This document shows positions 44,824 through 57,139 of a DNA stretch of 64,000 bases, piece after piece. Position numbers and translations under genes: made by a program. Under the pieces are notes generated by a model. It saw only the letters and a list, made by a program, of their open reading frames with translations, was not told where the DNA came from and searched no databases. Numbering within the stretch: position 1 is the first letter of the stretch; each line of letters begins with the position of its first letter. This DNA is from Kitagawia praeruptora. Lineage: Eukaryota > Streptophyta > Magnoliopsida > Apiales > Apiaceae. The stretch lies in contig CM075344.1 of NCBI GenBank assembly GCA_037693485.1, forward strand, positions 38,343,501 through 38,407,500. The letters are read 5' to 3'.

Positions 44824-45299
44824 TTGTGTGTTGTTGCGTTGTATGTGTCATCTGAGGGAGTGAAAGATTTATAGCCAAAATGAGTGTGCAATGCCCAGAA
44901 GATAGTAACACAGTCCTATGTGCACTGGGGAAAGAACAGTTCCGTTCATGGGGAGGAACAAAAGTGGATAGTAGGGGAGTGGTAAGGGGAGTAGTAGGGA
45001 ATGGCTCCTAAAGATATGATGGGACAAAAGCGGCAAAGTAACAGTAAAAATAAAGGTGACATATCCTAGAGCCGTGTGCTAAAGTAATGTGAACTAAACA
45101 AATCTTATACAGGACCCGAGAAGAAAGATTGTGCTAAAATCCCAGAGATCGCACCCTTGTATACAAATGGGCCTAGAGTCACCCTGAACCACATTAAAAT
45201 GGCTGTAAAAGATAGACCTCCCCTACTGATGGTTGGACACACTCAATAAGCCCAACTCTGATGAGACCAAAAATGTGGCCTCATCATAAAGTGTCTGAG

Positions 45300-46747
45300 T
45301 CAAGTGAACCATCCCATGATGACATTGGGCCTAGAAGCACCCTGTTTGGCTAAGTAATCAGCCCCTCTAATGTATTTTCTCTCAGTATGCTCCACATTAA
45401 TATTGTTGTACAAGTTGAAATCCCCCCCTTCTGCATATTAAACACAATCACTGAGTCCTGCTCTGAATTGACCAATACTCTTCACTAACTCTTTAGAGTC
45501 TGTAAAAATCATGACATTCATATCAGGATTAAATTTTTTGACTATCTGCTGAAGAAGGAAAACCAGTGAGTTTGTTTCTGCTTGAAGTGGGTTGGCTGCA
45601 GTCGTGTGACCACTGCATAAGAAACTAGTATCACCAGAGTTATTTTGAAGATAACCACCTATACCCGCTTTAATGACTCCATTTGTGATTTTCCAAGAGC
45701 CATCTGTGAAACCAAAGTAGTCTCTACTATTCTTGAGATGTTGGAGAAATTTAATATGTTGAGTGTTTACTGCTTGGATTGGGTTCTCAAACCAATCCAG
45801 TTTGTTGCAATGTTATAAGAGTCCACTACAAGTGCACCATTTAAAAGATCTATACGCGATCAGATACCGAATTTGTTTTCCTGTGGCAGGCGAATTATTG
45901 AAATTGGTGTCATTTCGGTTTAACCATAGTGTCCAAGGTGTTGCCGAAACAGTGTTTTGCCAGTGATCTTTGTATGTGGATGAATCAGCAGCTCGGAAGA
46001 CCTTGTATAGCCAGTCGGTGCTTGGAGTACGAATGTCAAGTCTCACCCACCATTTGTCGACAAATATCCAACATTTCTTAGCATGTATACAATCATGAAA
46101 TATGTGCTGAATGTCTTCCTCCTGAGCGTTGCATAGTTTGCAATTCGTGGCATGCCCAAAGTTGGGGATTCTACTTGCTAGAAACTTACCAGTTGGGAGA
46201 ATATTGTTAACTAACTTCCAGATGAATAGTTTGATCTTAGGAGGGACTTTTAAAGTCCAAATGAAAGCCCACCTGAAATTTATGTTGTTCCCGTTGTTTA
46301 GTGATACATACATATTTGCTATCGAATACGCATTGTTTGTGTCCTTCCATGTTAATTTATCTTCTAGGGCACTTGAGTTGTATGCTTGAAGTATACTGTA
46401 TATTACATTAGCTTCCAAGTATTCATGGTGTCGAAGATGCCTTGCCCATAAGGTATGAGGAGCGTGCTTATTGTGTTCCCAAATGTCTAAAAAATCCTTT
46501 ATGTATATGAATTTGTACTTAGTGATACGATAGTGGATGGGGAAAACCAGCTTCAGAGGATTATCCCTAATCCACGTATCTTCCCAGAAACGAACCCTAC
46601 CCCCATTATTTGTTTTCCATCTGAAATTATTGTTCTGGAAAAGTGAAGACGTACCTGCATGGTTATTGAGAGTCTGGATATTAGTAATGAGAGTCAACCT
46701 GTTACTAGGGCGTGTATCAGTAAGCCAATGATCTGCATCATGACCAT
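45300..46747 (-). pseudogene. LINE ORF2 3' part: zinc-binding region and RNase H
   Basis: 46697-45813 encodes the zinc-binding segment typical of plant LINE RTs (FRWKTNNGGRVRFWEDTW; PPKIKLFIWKLVNNILPTG; C..C..A.EEDIQHIFHDC). After a TAA at 45813 the same frame continues into an RNase H domain with the catalytic triad visible: Asp in GFTDGSW (about 45703), Glu in QAETNS (about 45575), Asp in IFTDSKE (about 45510). A further TAA lies at 45438-45440. It joins in frame to 53179 once the LTR insertion is removed. Confidence 0.85.
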
Positions 46748-48379
46748 TGTTTACACTAAATCACGCAAGCGTACGTGGTCACAAGTAATACAGATATAAG
46801 TCGAGTTCGTTCCCACAGAGATCTGGTTATAGTTTCAATTCAGTTCATGCACCTATGCAACAATGTATGGTTTTAATTCACTGCTAAGACAAATAACAAG
46901 ATTTGGTTTTAATTAACTAAAATTAACTAAGGAATTAAATTAACAAACTAAGAATTAACTAACTAACAAGAATTTAAATCAAATTACTTCTGGAAGTGAA
47001 AACATGGAATCCTAACTTCATTAAATATTTCGCTTAGATCTTACGCCTTTAATCACTATATGCAATGGTTATTATATCTGATCGGATAACACGAAACAAG
47101 TACACGCTACCTCTCAGTATACGTATACCAAACTAAACATACATCCACAAAAGAGATAGAAGATGAATAGACACCAATTATGCTTAGACCCTATATGTCT
47201 ATAGAATTTGAAAACATGACGGTTGAAGAACAAGTTATCCATAATGATCACATAGGGCAATATAAGTATTTTCATCTCATACTACGAATCATGTTGATAA
47301 ACAATCATGAACCTATGCTAGCATGGTAAGTTCTAAATCTCAAGATCCACTTTCACTTCACAAGAGATTAACAAATTAGATGTTAGCTACGCATCTAACA
47401 ATTTAGCATAACCATACGAGGATATCAGATATACATCACACACAGATCTTTAAAGCATCAAGATACTAAAGCTCCATAAATAAATCCGTTAGAATCCCAT
47501 GACAACGATTATTTCATAATCGAACCTCTCGTCATCATGGGATCTGATGAAACCATGATAAAAACAAAGTAAAAAAATACAAATAAACCTAAGTAATTGA
47601 TATGTAATGGTCCTCCCAATTACAATGGTAGGATGTGTTTATATAGGCTCTAGAGTCTTGTCCACCAAACAATTGCCTTTTTAGAGTTGGAATAGAAGAT
47701 TGGCAATTTCCGTTCTTGAATGAGAATAGAATTGCAAATTGCATGTGTAGATCTGATTCTGGAATGTTCTAGCCGCCCAAAGCAATTACCATACATATTA
47801 GAAGTAGGAATTATAGCAATTTCCATGTCAAAGTTGAATTTCTGCAGTTCGGCACATAATACGTTTCCTAAACTGATTCGGTTTTTAAGGAAAATTCGTA
47901 GCTGACTTTTCTTCAATATTTCTGGGCCGTTCTAGTTGTAATTGGACATCTGGACCACTTTAGAATGATAGAGAATCTCGTTAGCTTCGCGTGGACTGCT
48001 TACGGGCCCCAAACGGAGTTGTAGAACTCAAGATATGGCCAAAATAGTAAAAACTGTAATTTTTCAGCACCGCGCGCATGCAACACCTATCCCATATTGT
48101 AGAAAATCTCCCAAACTTCGCGTCGGCAGTAAGATCGCTGAAAACGGACTTCTAGAACTCCAGATATGTCCAAAACAGTGTAGACTGCGCAACCCTTCTC
48201 AAAAATCCGAATTTTAATCAATTAATTCTCCAAAACGATAGAAGCATCAACCTTAATCAACATTCTTGTAAATATGCACAACTAAGCAAAACACATCAAA
48301 ACTACAAGAAACTTGAGTCCAAGACAATCAATTTAAGCCGATATGGAACGCTCCAAGTGGATATAAAATCCACTTATCA
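46748..48379 (-). repeat. 3' LTR of the Athila-like element
   Basis: 1632 bp. Lacks 65 bp present in the other LTR near 52812-52876. The two LTRs otherwise differ by scattered substitutions and small indels. Confidence 0.88.
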
Positions 48380-50289
48380 CACCCCCAAACTTAAACCGAT
48401 GCTTGTCCTCAAGCATAAACAACTAACTCTACCTAACTAGTACCACTTCCGTAGGTGATCACGGTTGCATTTGGCATATGCAACAAGCCCTTTAAACCCC
48501 TAGGCAGCCCTAGTGGACGAGTAAGGTCTCGTGGGGGCCTATAGCGAATGTACCCACAAAATCCAATGCAATGCAATGCATGAATGCAACTAATCTAGTA
48601 CTAATATCCTACCATACCTTCAAATCCTCTCATGCCATATCAACTTAAGAATCAAAGTAAATACGCAATGTCTTGGTGTCGAAAGTGCAAGTATTCACAT
48701 AGTCTACTCAATGAACATGCATAAGTTCTCAAAAGCCCATGTCAAATGTAAGAATAAGTTAGTAAACATGCTAAGCCTACAAGAGTACATCTTTGAGACA
48801 AAACTCGGGATCTCATACGCAAAAATAAGCAAACACTCACAATTCACTCACAAAAGAATACTCTCTCAAGAACAAGGGTAAGTGTATCACTCAATTCCAA
48901 CAAAATCATAAACATGCTTGACATTTGGTATCAATCTAACTCTTAACACAACATACATCAATGACGATAATCAAAAGGTCTTTATTTGGGTTGTAACGGG
49001 CTAGGGACAAGGTATGTCAAATAATCCAAAACAGGTGAAGTGTCAAAAGCTAGTAGGAACTATAATACTCATACACAACAACCTATTTCCCTCCCCACAA
49101 AATTTTACTATTTTTCTTCCAACAAAAAAACTCGAATAGTAGACTAAAGTATGATCACAATAAACACAAATATGCTCTCATAATATATATTTTTTTCTTT
49201 TTTTCTTCTCTTTCTTTTTTTTCTTTTTTTTTCTTTTTTTTCGAGAGCTAGATAAAACAATAATATAACAAATAACAATGATCCCATGAATTTATTACAT
49301 ATGCCGATTATCAAATAAACAAACCCAATTTTCAATATTTCCCCCAAAAGTATAACCAACAATAACCCCTCCTTTGCACACCTTATTACTCCCTTAAACA
49401 CTCTACTAGCCTTTGACAATGTGGGTTCAAAATAATGTAAGGCCAATACAAGAAAAAGGTTTAGGCAAGTAATGTGGTATGTCACCGAAAAAATAGGATT
49501 AAGCTCAACGGGTTAACTAATTGATCATGTAAACATGGTATGGTAATATGGGAAAATATGCGGTTATTCCTAAATGCCTTTATCATTTTAATCGTCAAAT
49601 AATGTCATGCGTTTCAAGAAAGACCTCAAACAACTGCTAGCAATGCAAACAATCCGTGGACACTCAAGCAAACGAATAAATTGCAATAAATATGCAATAA
49701 GGCTCAAAAACTCACTTGGTGGAAAAACATATTTAATCCCAAGTAAAAAATCTCTCTAATGCACCTACTTGTATTCAAAGCATGCAAACTAAATCATCTT
49801 GCACATATTCATGTCCTTCTAATCACTTACAACATTCAATAAGTCTACTAGCTTCAACTTACTAGTGTATGTGTGTGCACAAGAACAAAGCATATCACTT
49901 CTCAATCAAAAGCGTCAACAACACAAAATTCCTATCAAGCATGGGTGCAAATGCAAACTACTATGAACTCACATGATATACTAACATAAAAACAGAATGT
50001 CCTATATGAAACAAACGTAGATAACACGAACATAAATGCATAATTTACTACTACTAATATGCAAAGCATGAAATCCTACATGAACACAATAACTACTACA
50101 AAGAACTACTATACACTACTTATCCCTCAAACCACCCCCAAACTTGAAAGATTCAATGTCCGCATTGAATGGAAAGTAATACAAGGAATAGTAGAAAACA
50201 TACCTAAATAAAAATGCCAAAAAGCGTGGGTTGCCTCCCACGAAGCGCATCTTTAACGTCAATAGCTTGACGTTACTTCCAAGCCTCCA
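48380..50289 (-). other. Non-coding 3' region of the Athila-like element
   Basis: 1.9 kb without a credible ORF. The polypurine tract is at 48380-48390. A pyrimidine-rich stretch (49190-49242, mainly TTTC units) is the only striking composition feature; an open frame across it (49144-49485) is judged chance. Confidence 0.6.
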
Positions 50290-51321
50290 TTAAGGATGAT
50301 AATAGTTTGCCTGGTCATCTCTTCGTGAAACTTCATCGTCATCACGGCGACACACTTTCTGCCACTTCTCCTCGCTTGGATGATTCGTGTAACAACTCTG
50401 TCCTATTCCAATGCCTTCATCTATTGACCAAAAATCTGTCAATTTGTAGAACAACACACATTCGCGGGATTCGCTTGAATATAATGGAGGAGGGTAAATG
50501 TAAGTTGATGAATCCTTTGGTTCCTCAAAGAGAACTTCCTCCATTGGCTTTAATGTGCTACCTCCATCTTTAAACTCTGAGACAAGTAGACGACCTGCAT
50601 CTTTCCCATGGTCATCAGCCTCTTGGTTCGCATATACCAATTCTTGAAATTTTCGTAGCTCATCAGTGTCTGTCCCAAATAGTGCCCTTTCCAAATCATC
50701 CACCATCCTAACATGATCAAATTTCTCACATGGCTTGTGATCACTCACCTCACCTTGGAATTTGTCTTCCTCAATTATGCAAGCAGTACCTTGCTCCAAG
50801 TCACCGTTATTTTCTGGTGTTGCCTCTAGTATGAATTGTTGATTCTCTTGTTCCAAGGCTCTCACAACTTGAGCAACTAGTGTCTCCAAAGATTTGACAC
50901 CTTCCTCATTACTCTTTACAAGCATCCTAAGCTCCTCCATAGTTACAACCTCATCTGACTGAAAATTAGGAGTAGGTTGCTGATGTTGAAACTCTTCACT
51001 ACCAAAGAAATATGACATATCTGGAACATCTTGCTGGTACTGTTGAGGATGGTATTGAAAATATGGTTGTTCCTCATAACTCAGAGGTTGAGATTGCCAC
51101 GGGTCATGCTGCTGCAAAAAATTCTGGTTCTGCTGTTGCAGAATATTCTGAGGATAGTAAGGCTGTGCTCCATATTGTTGACCTTGATACTGCTGATAAG
51201 GCTGCTGAGGTTGTTGAATACCACCTTGGTTGCTCCAGCACTGATACGTCTCATGTGCGCCTGCACATAGCTCACAAACACTAACCACCTGCTGAACTCC
51301 ATAGTAATTTAGAAAATCCAT
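50290..51321 (-). CDS. Gag-like protein, C-terminal part only, of the Athila-like element
   Basis: 343 codons from the ATG at 51321 (MDFLNYYG). Near the start is a knuckle CELCAGAHETYQC (C-x2-C-x3-H-x4-C, the plant Athila-type spacing). A Gln/Tyr/Pro-rich segment follows (residues 35-120), then an acidic region with a helical stretch around EELRMLVKSNEEGVKSLETLV and a C-terminal acidic tail. The usual gag core that precedes the knuckle is absent; the ORF begins about 155 bp from the LTR, so the element lost the 5' part of gag and all of pol, or never had them. No stop or frameshift within it. It may be kept open for packaging, or simply be young. Confidence 0.65.
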   Translation of the reverse strand: MDFLNYYGVQQVVSVCELCAGAHETYQCWSNQGGIQQPQQPYQQYQGQQYGAQPYYPQNILQQQNQNFLQQHDPWQSQPLSYEEQPYFQYHPQQYQQDVPDMSYFFGSEEFQHQQPTPNFQSDEVVTMEELRMLVKSNEEGVKSLETLVAQVVRALEQENQQFILEATPENNGDLEQGTACIIEEDKFQGEVSDHKPCEKFDHVRMVDDLERALFGTDTDELRKFQELVYANQEADDHGKDAGRLLVSEFKDGGSTLKPMEEVLFEEPKDSSTYIYPPPLYSSESRECVLFYKLTDFWSIDEGIGIGQSCYTNHPSEEKWQKVCRRDDDEVSRRDDQANYYHP

Positions 51322-51476
51322 CTTCAACGGCAATGCTCTCTGACAAGTACCTGAAACACTACGAACAAACTAACTAAGTAAGAAATCCGAGTCAGTGAAC
51401 GCTAACGACCACTATTGACAAGCACATAAACCAAAAATAAAACATCGATGATCCCTGGCAGCGGTGCCAAAAAACT
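51322..51476 (-). other. Leader and primer binding site of the Athila-like element
   Basis: The primer binding site TGGCACCGCTGCCAGGGA occupies about 51467-51450 on the minus strand, a few bases from the LTR edge at 51477. The remainder is a short leader to the gag-like ATG. Confidence 0.7.
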
Positions 51477-53173
51477 TGTTTACACTAAATCACGCAAGCG
51501 TATGTGGTCACAAGTAATACAGATATAAGTCGAGTTCGTTCCCATAGAGATCTGGTTATGGTTTCAATTCAGTTCATGCACCTATGCAACAATGTATGGT
51601 TTTAATTCATTGCTAAGACAAATAACAAGATTTGGTTTTAATTAACTAAAATTAACTAAGAAATTAAATTAACAAACTAAGAATTAACTAACTAACAAGA
51701 ATTTAAATCAAATTACTTCTGCAAGAGAAAACATGGAATCCTAACTTCATTAAATACTTCGCTTAGATCTGACGCCTTTAATCACTATATGCAATGGTTA
51801 TGATATCTGATCGGATAACACGAAACAAGTACACGCTACCTCTCAGTATACGTATACCAAACTAAACATACATCCACAAAAGAGATAGAAGATGAATAGA
51901 CACCAATTATGCTTAGACCCTATATGTCTATAGAATTTGAAAACATAACGGTTGAAGAACAAGTTATCCATAATGATCACATAGGTCAATATAAGTATTT
52001 TCATCTCATACTACGAATCATGTTGATAAACAATCATGAACCTATGCTAGCATGGTAAATTCTAAATCTCAAGATCCACTTTCACTTCAAAAGAGATTAA
52101 CAAATTAGATGTTAGCTACGCATCTAACAATTTAGCATAACCATACGAGGATATCAGATATACATCACACACAGATCTTTAAAGCATCAAGATACTAAAC
52201 TCCATAAATAAATCCGTTAGAATCCCATGACAACGATTAGTTCATAATCGAACCTCTCGTCATCATGGGATCTGATGAAACCATGATAAAAACAAAGTAA
52301 AAAAAATACAAATAAACCTAAGTAATTGATATGTAATGGTCCTCCCAATTACAATGGTAGGATGTGTTTATATAGGCTCTAGAAGTCTTGTCCACCAAAC
52401 AATTGCCTTTTTAGAGTTGGAATAGAAGATTGTCAATTTCCGTTCTTGAATGAGAATAGAATTGCAAATTCCATGTGTAGATCTGATTCTGGAATGTTCT
52501 AGCCGTCCAAAGCAATTACCATACATATTAGAAGTAGGAATTATAGCAATTTCCTTGTCAAAGTTAAATTTCTGCAGTTCGGCACATAATACGTTTCCTA
52601 AACTGATTCGGTTTTTAAGGAAAATTCGTAGCTGACTTTTCTTCAATATTTCTGGACCGTTCTAGTTGTAATTGGACATCTGGACCACTTTAGAATGATA
52701 GAGAATCTCGTTAGCTTCGCGTGGACTGCTTACGGGCCCCAAACGGAGTTGTAGAACTCAAGATATGGCCAAAATAGTAAAAACTGTAATTTTTCAGCAC
52801 CGCGCGCGTGCAACCTGCGCCCATCAGTCTGTTTGTCACGCAGCCTGCGCCCACCACGCGCAACCTGTTCGTGCAACACCTATCCCATATTGTAGAAAAT
52901 CTCCCAAGCTTCGCGTGGGCAGTAAGATCGCTGAAAATGGACTTCTAGAACTCCAGATATGTCCAAAACAGTGTAGACTGCGCAATCCTTCTCAAAAATC
53001 CGAATTTTAATCAATTAATTCTCCAAAAACGATAGAAGCATCAACCTTAATCAACATTCTTGTAAATCTGCACAACTAAGCAAAACACATCAAAACTACA
53101 AGAAACTTGAGTCCAAGACAATCAATTTAAGCCGATATGGAACGCTCCAAGTGGATATAAAATCCACTTATCA
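51477..53173 (-). repeat. 5' LTR of the Athila-like element
   Basis: 1697 bp, followed by the TSD ACCAT. A GC-rich stretch near 52812-52876 (CCTGCGCCCA twice) is missing from the other LTR; short GCAAC/GTGCAAC repeats border it, pointing to a deletion in the left LTR rather than an insertion here. Confidence 0.88.
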
Positions 53174-53178
53174 ACCAT

Positions 53179-55807
53179 ATTTAGCTTTAAGTAATCTTAT
53201 CCAAGGTGTGTTTTTATTTTCTTTGATTCTCCACTAACTTTTTCCTAGCATCGCTAAATTTCTGTGCTCTAGATTTGTTATCCCCAAACCTCCACTTTTC
53301 TTGCAAAGCATTGCATGGTTCCAGCTGGTTAAGTGTAGTTTGCCTTTTCCCCAGAGGAAAGACCTCCTAATAATGTCAATTCGTGACTGGATTGTAGCAG
53401 GCATACGGAGAAAATTAAACCAATAAATAGGAAGACTGTCAAGTGTAGCTTTCATGAGAATTAGCTTCCATGCCATGTTAAGATGTGACGATGCCCAATT
53501 ATTAAGGTTGCTATTGAATTTCTGAATAAGAGGATCCCAGGTAGATAGTTTCCTCTGAGGCATGCCTAGGGGGACTCCCAGATATGTGAAAGGAATAGAG
53601 CCTATCTTACAACCCAAAGTGCTGGCCCATCCGTCTACTAGTCTCTGCTCATAGCCAAGTGCCAACAGTTCACTCTTGTGAAAGTTTATTTTAAGTCATG
53701 ACAGCAATTGGAAAGTTAATAAGGTACGTTTGATGCTAGATATGGATTCCTGGTCCCCATTGATGAATAATAGTGTGTCGTCTGCAAATTGCAGATGTGT
53801 GAATGTATGTTCCCCAATTTGTATACCTTTGAAGTCCTTGTTCCTATGTGCCATCGTAATCATGTGATGGAGGACTTGACCCACAATGTTGAATAGGAGT
53901 GGAGACAGCGGGTCGCCATGTCTGAGGCCTCGCGAAGGTCTGAACTCCTTAGTTGGGGATCCATTTACTAGAACCGAGATTCTAATAGATGTAAAGATTG
54001 CCTTGATCCACGAAATCCAACGTTCTCCAAAGTTCATTGAGACAAGTGTATCCATGAGGAAATCCCAGTTGACCGTACCAAATGCCTTTTCGAAGTCAAG
54101 TTTTAAAATTACACCTCTAGTTGTCTTCTGTTTTAACGAATGGATTATTTCTGAGGTGAGAATGATTCCGTCAGAGATGCACCGGTCTTTCATAAAACCT
54201 GTCTGTTCTTCTGATATTATTTGGGGAAGAGCTAGTTTGAGTCTGTTGGCTAGCACCTTCAAGATAAGTTTCATGGTGCTATTAATAAGACTAATGGGAC
54301 GAAAGTCTGCAGGGGTCGAAGGGTTTGTAACTTTGGGAATCAAAGCAATGAAGGAGGAGTTAAGTCCATTAGGGATAAGCCCCGTGTGATAGAAATTATT
54401 TATAGTCTCCATGAAGCTGGGTTGCAATCGGCCCCAACAATGTTTGAGACATGCTGCATTTAATCCATCTGGTCCTGGAGATTTGTTAGAATCAGATTCC
54501 TTAAGAGCTAACGACACTTCTGCCTTTGTGAATGCCCTTTCTAGTGACTCTTTGTTGCTGGTTGTTAGCTTGTTTGTCTCTAGTCGCCCTAATTTGAATA
54601 TTGTGCCATCTTGTTCCTTGCTGAGAAAGGAGCTGTAATGTTGATAGAATATACTTTTGATATGTTGAGGATTTGTCGTCCAGGAATTATTGTGTAGTAG
54701 CCCTATTATGTTATTCCTCTATCTCCTCCTGTTAACCACAAGGTGAAAATATCTACTATTTTTGTCCCCAAATGCCTCCCAGTTAGTTCTAGATTTTTGC
54801 CATAGCATGTGATCCCTGTGGTGGTATAGTGTACTGAGTTCTCTAGAAATAAATGTAGAGTTAGTATCGCCAGTGTTGTCACACCTCTCTAGCTCCTCTT
54901 CCTTTTGTTTAATTGTACTATCAAGGTTTCCCAATATGTTCTTGTTCCGCCACTTGCATATTGTACGAATATTCCTGATCACTGCAGAAATGTTCAAGTT
55001 GCCATCATCATCAGTGTTGCGGACATTTGTGAGCATGTGATTCAGTGTTTCTTCTTCTAACCAGGAATTGTAGAATTTAAATGGTTTGGGCCCCCAGTTG
55101 GTTGAGTAAGTGCCCACCAAAAGTGGCCTATGATCCGAGTTTTTCCTGTTGAGTGTTTTGGCGATCCATCTATGTGTATCAAACCACTTCTGATTGACCA
55201 GAGCCCAGTCAAGTCTACTTTTCTTCCCGACTGGGCCAAACCAGGTGAAGTGTGGAGGTTGAGTAGGAAGGTTAACAATCCCATTGTTCCTTATGTACTC
55301 ATTGAAGATACTGGTGTCTAAGTCGCTATATGCATAGTTGAATCTGTCAAGTGGCCCTCTGACACTATTGAAGTCACCCATGATTATAATAGCCATGTCA
55401 CTAGCCGAATTAAGATGGTTGCTAATCTGTTCCCACATTTCCACTTTATCCATAGAAGATTGTGGCGCGTACACATTAATACAGATGAAAGGAGTGTTAT
55501 TGTGTGTTGTAGTTCCTTGAAAGAGTATCCAGTTGTTTGACAGTATGTGCGTAGTGTAGGTAAAGTGTTGTTTGTCCCATGACGTGAGAATGCCTCCTGA
55601 AAGACCAGTGGAAGGCACTTCTAGCCACCCATGTGAGCTCTCATCCCAAATTGAGCTCTTTTTAATGGAATCCCATGTATTGCACTTTGTTTCTTGTAGG
55701 CAGAGGAAATTAACTTTGTTATTGAGTACATGGGTCTTTACATTCCTCCTGTTTGTTATTTTGTTACACCCTCTAACATTTCAAGATAGTCCAGAGAACA
55801 GCTGCAT
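53179..55807 (-). pseudogene. LINE ORF2 5' part: endonuclease and reverse transcriptase
   Basis: One reading frame interrupted by four stops and no frameshift. Start ATG 55807; TGA at 55781-55783 in the first endonuclease motif (where NVRG follows); endonuclease 55618-54722 (APQSSMDKVEMW, IIMGDFNSVRGPLDRFN, SRLDWALVN, NSDHRPLLV); TAG at 54719; RT 54650-53699 with KSPGPDGLNAACLKH, FRPISLI, EEQTGFMKDRCI, GLRHGDPLSPLLFN and the active site FADD; TGA at 53696; RT thumb (53665-53237); TAG at 53234. It continues to the insertion point at 53179. This is an apurinic/apyrimidinic-type endonuclease LINE of the L1 clade. Confidence 0.88.
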
Positions 55808-56013
55808 GATTCAATCGCTTAAGTATATGTGTAATTTGTATCTTAGATTGCCGCTAAGATGTGTTTTATTGTTGTCTCTGCATCTTGTTTTGTTGTTAGC
55901 CCCATATCCAATGCATCTTTAAATATGATATGAGCCTGCTGCATCTTCTCTGTATTTTTATCGAAGAGGATGATTTGTTTAGTGTGGTTGTCTTTAGACA
56001 GGATGTGTATGTC

Positions 56014-56358
56014 TCATGCGTTTTCTGGCATCTGATCCTGTGCTGCTCGTAGTGAAGTCCTTTTACCCTTGTTCTGAGTAGCCCTTCTATCCGATGTGTA
56101 TTTGAATTTGCGAGGTCTGCCACAACCTCTCCTAATGTGCATACCGAAGAGACCTCTGCATAGCCCCAATTGCACTGCTTTGTGCACTGGGTGATGTGAG
56201 TCTACAACATGTATTTCTTCTACTGAGTAGATTGTCGAAGCAGAGTCCATGGTTTCCGAGGAGCTACTAGACAATGTCTCTCTATATTTGTCATCAATGG
56301 GAGCAGAGAATGGCCCTGTAATCCCTATCTCTTCTTCCCCGTGAGCTTGGTTTGTAAC
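56014..56358 (-). pseudogene. LINE ORF1 remnant (C-terminal part)
   Basis: Open frame upstream of ORF2 on the same strand. It contains a Ser-rich run, CRGLFGMHIRRGCGRPRKFKY (basic, AT-hook-like GRPRK) and a Lys/Arg-rich tail before its stop at 56014. ORF1 of plant LINEs often ends in such a basic, nucleic-acid-binding region. The N-terminus is missing, suggesting 5' truncation. Assignment rests on position and composition only. Confidence 0.4.
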
Positions 56359-56810
56359 TTCGGCTTACTTATTTACCCTTACTTAATTATTTATTCACAC
56401 CATACTATTATATAATAGTCGAAATATTAAATGTTTGGTTAGTCGATCATTCGATCGGTACAGTACCTTTTAATTTTACTTATTTATCCTTACTTTAAGT
56501 GTACATGTTATTCTTACTTAATTATCTAAATTTACTAATAACTACTCGCTCCGTCCCATAATATATTATGAACTGGTTTGACTTTCACGGAGATTAAGAA
56601 AATGTAGTAGAAATAGATTAAAGTTAGTTGAAAAGTGGGTAAAATGGTGGGACCTATCAATATTTAATAATAGATTTGAGATAGTGGAGGTAATAGATTT
56701 GAGATTGTGGAGGAAAGTAGTGGATGTAATATTGTTTATTTAATATAAAAAAGAGTATGAAATGAAGAATTAGTGGGTGTAATAGTGAAAAGTAGTGTTA
56801 AAAAATAGTA

Positions 56811-57091
56811 CTCCCACCGTCCCAGTGGATTCTTTACAGTTACTAATTTGGGTCGTCCCACTGGATTCTTTACATTACCCAAAATAGTAACTTTCAACAA
56901 TAAAATATATTATTACATCCACTACTTCACTCCACTTTTTCAACACTTTACACTATTACACTCACTACTTCATTTATTTTAACAATAAAATCACTATTAC
57001 ACCCACTACTTCATTTATTTTAACAATACTACACCCACTATTCTTGGTCTCCGTACCCAACCCCATGTAAAGAATCCAGCGGGACGGGGAG
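56811..57091. mobile_element. Inner Stowaway-type MITE (281 bp)
   Basis: TIRs CTCCCACCGTCCCAGTGG... and CTCCCCGTCCCGCTGG..., both followed by ATTCTTTACA; TA duplications at 56809-56810 and 57092-57093. Non-coding. Confidence 0.85.
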
Positions 57092-57106
57092 TAAGTATAA
57101 TAGGTT

Positions 57107-57139
57107 CATTCTTTTTGGGACGTCCCAAAAAAGAATAAG
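57107..57139. repeat. Palindrome centred on GGGACGTCCC
   Basis: An A/T-rich arm (ATTCTTTTT) on the left and its near-complement (AAAAAAGAAT) on the right surround a GGGACGTCCC core. It may be a remnant joint of a third MITE. Confidence 0.7.

Larger units (their letters stand above)
46748..53173 (-). mobile_element. Non-autonomous Athila-like LTR retrotransposon, gag-only
   Basis: LTRs at 46748-48379 (1632 bp) and 51477-53173 (1697 bp) start TGTTTACACT and end CTTATCA on the plus strand, with TSD ACCAT (46743-46747, 53174-53178). Orientation is minus: the primer binding site inside the right LTR reads TGGCACCGCTGCCAGGGA (51467-51450), similar to the Athila-type site, and a polypurine tract (GTTTGGGGGTG) abuts the left LTR. 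The internal 3.1 kb has one ORF (gag C-terminal part) and no pol, so it depends on a partner. The LTR difference is mainly one 65-bp indel, so insertion is fairly recent and post-dates the LINE. Confidence 0.88.
43937..56370 (-). mobile_element. Decayed LINE (L1-type, RNase H-bearing) split by an LTR element
   Basis: On the minus strand: an ORF1 remnant (about 56358-56014), ORF2 (55807 to about 45300) with endonuclease, RT, zinc-binding region and RNase H, then a 3' region that holds a further ORF (44823-44161) and ends in TATATAAAAAAA near 43937. ORF2 is interrupted at 46747/53179 by a 6426-bp LTR element with TSD ACCAT; removing the insert joins RT and zinc-binding sequence in one frame. 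LINE sequence alone is about 6 kb. No clear LINE target-site duplication was found. Similar AT-rich repeats flank both sides, suggesting insertion into that repeat. The outer borders are approximate. Confidence 0.75.

Noticed and set aside
49144..49485. 113-codon minus-strand ORF with a hydrophobic N-terminus and Lys/Arg-rich end
   Set aside because: The basic part is a translated pyrimidine tract, and the ORF sits in the non-coding 3' region of an LTR element.
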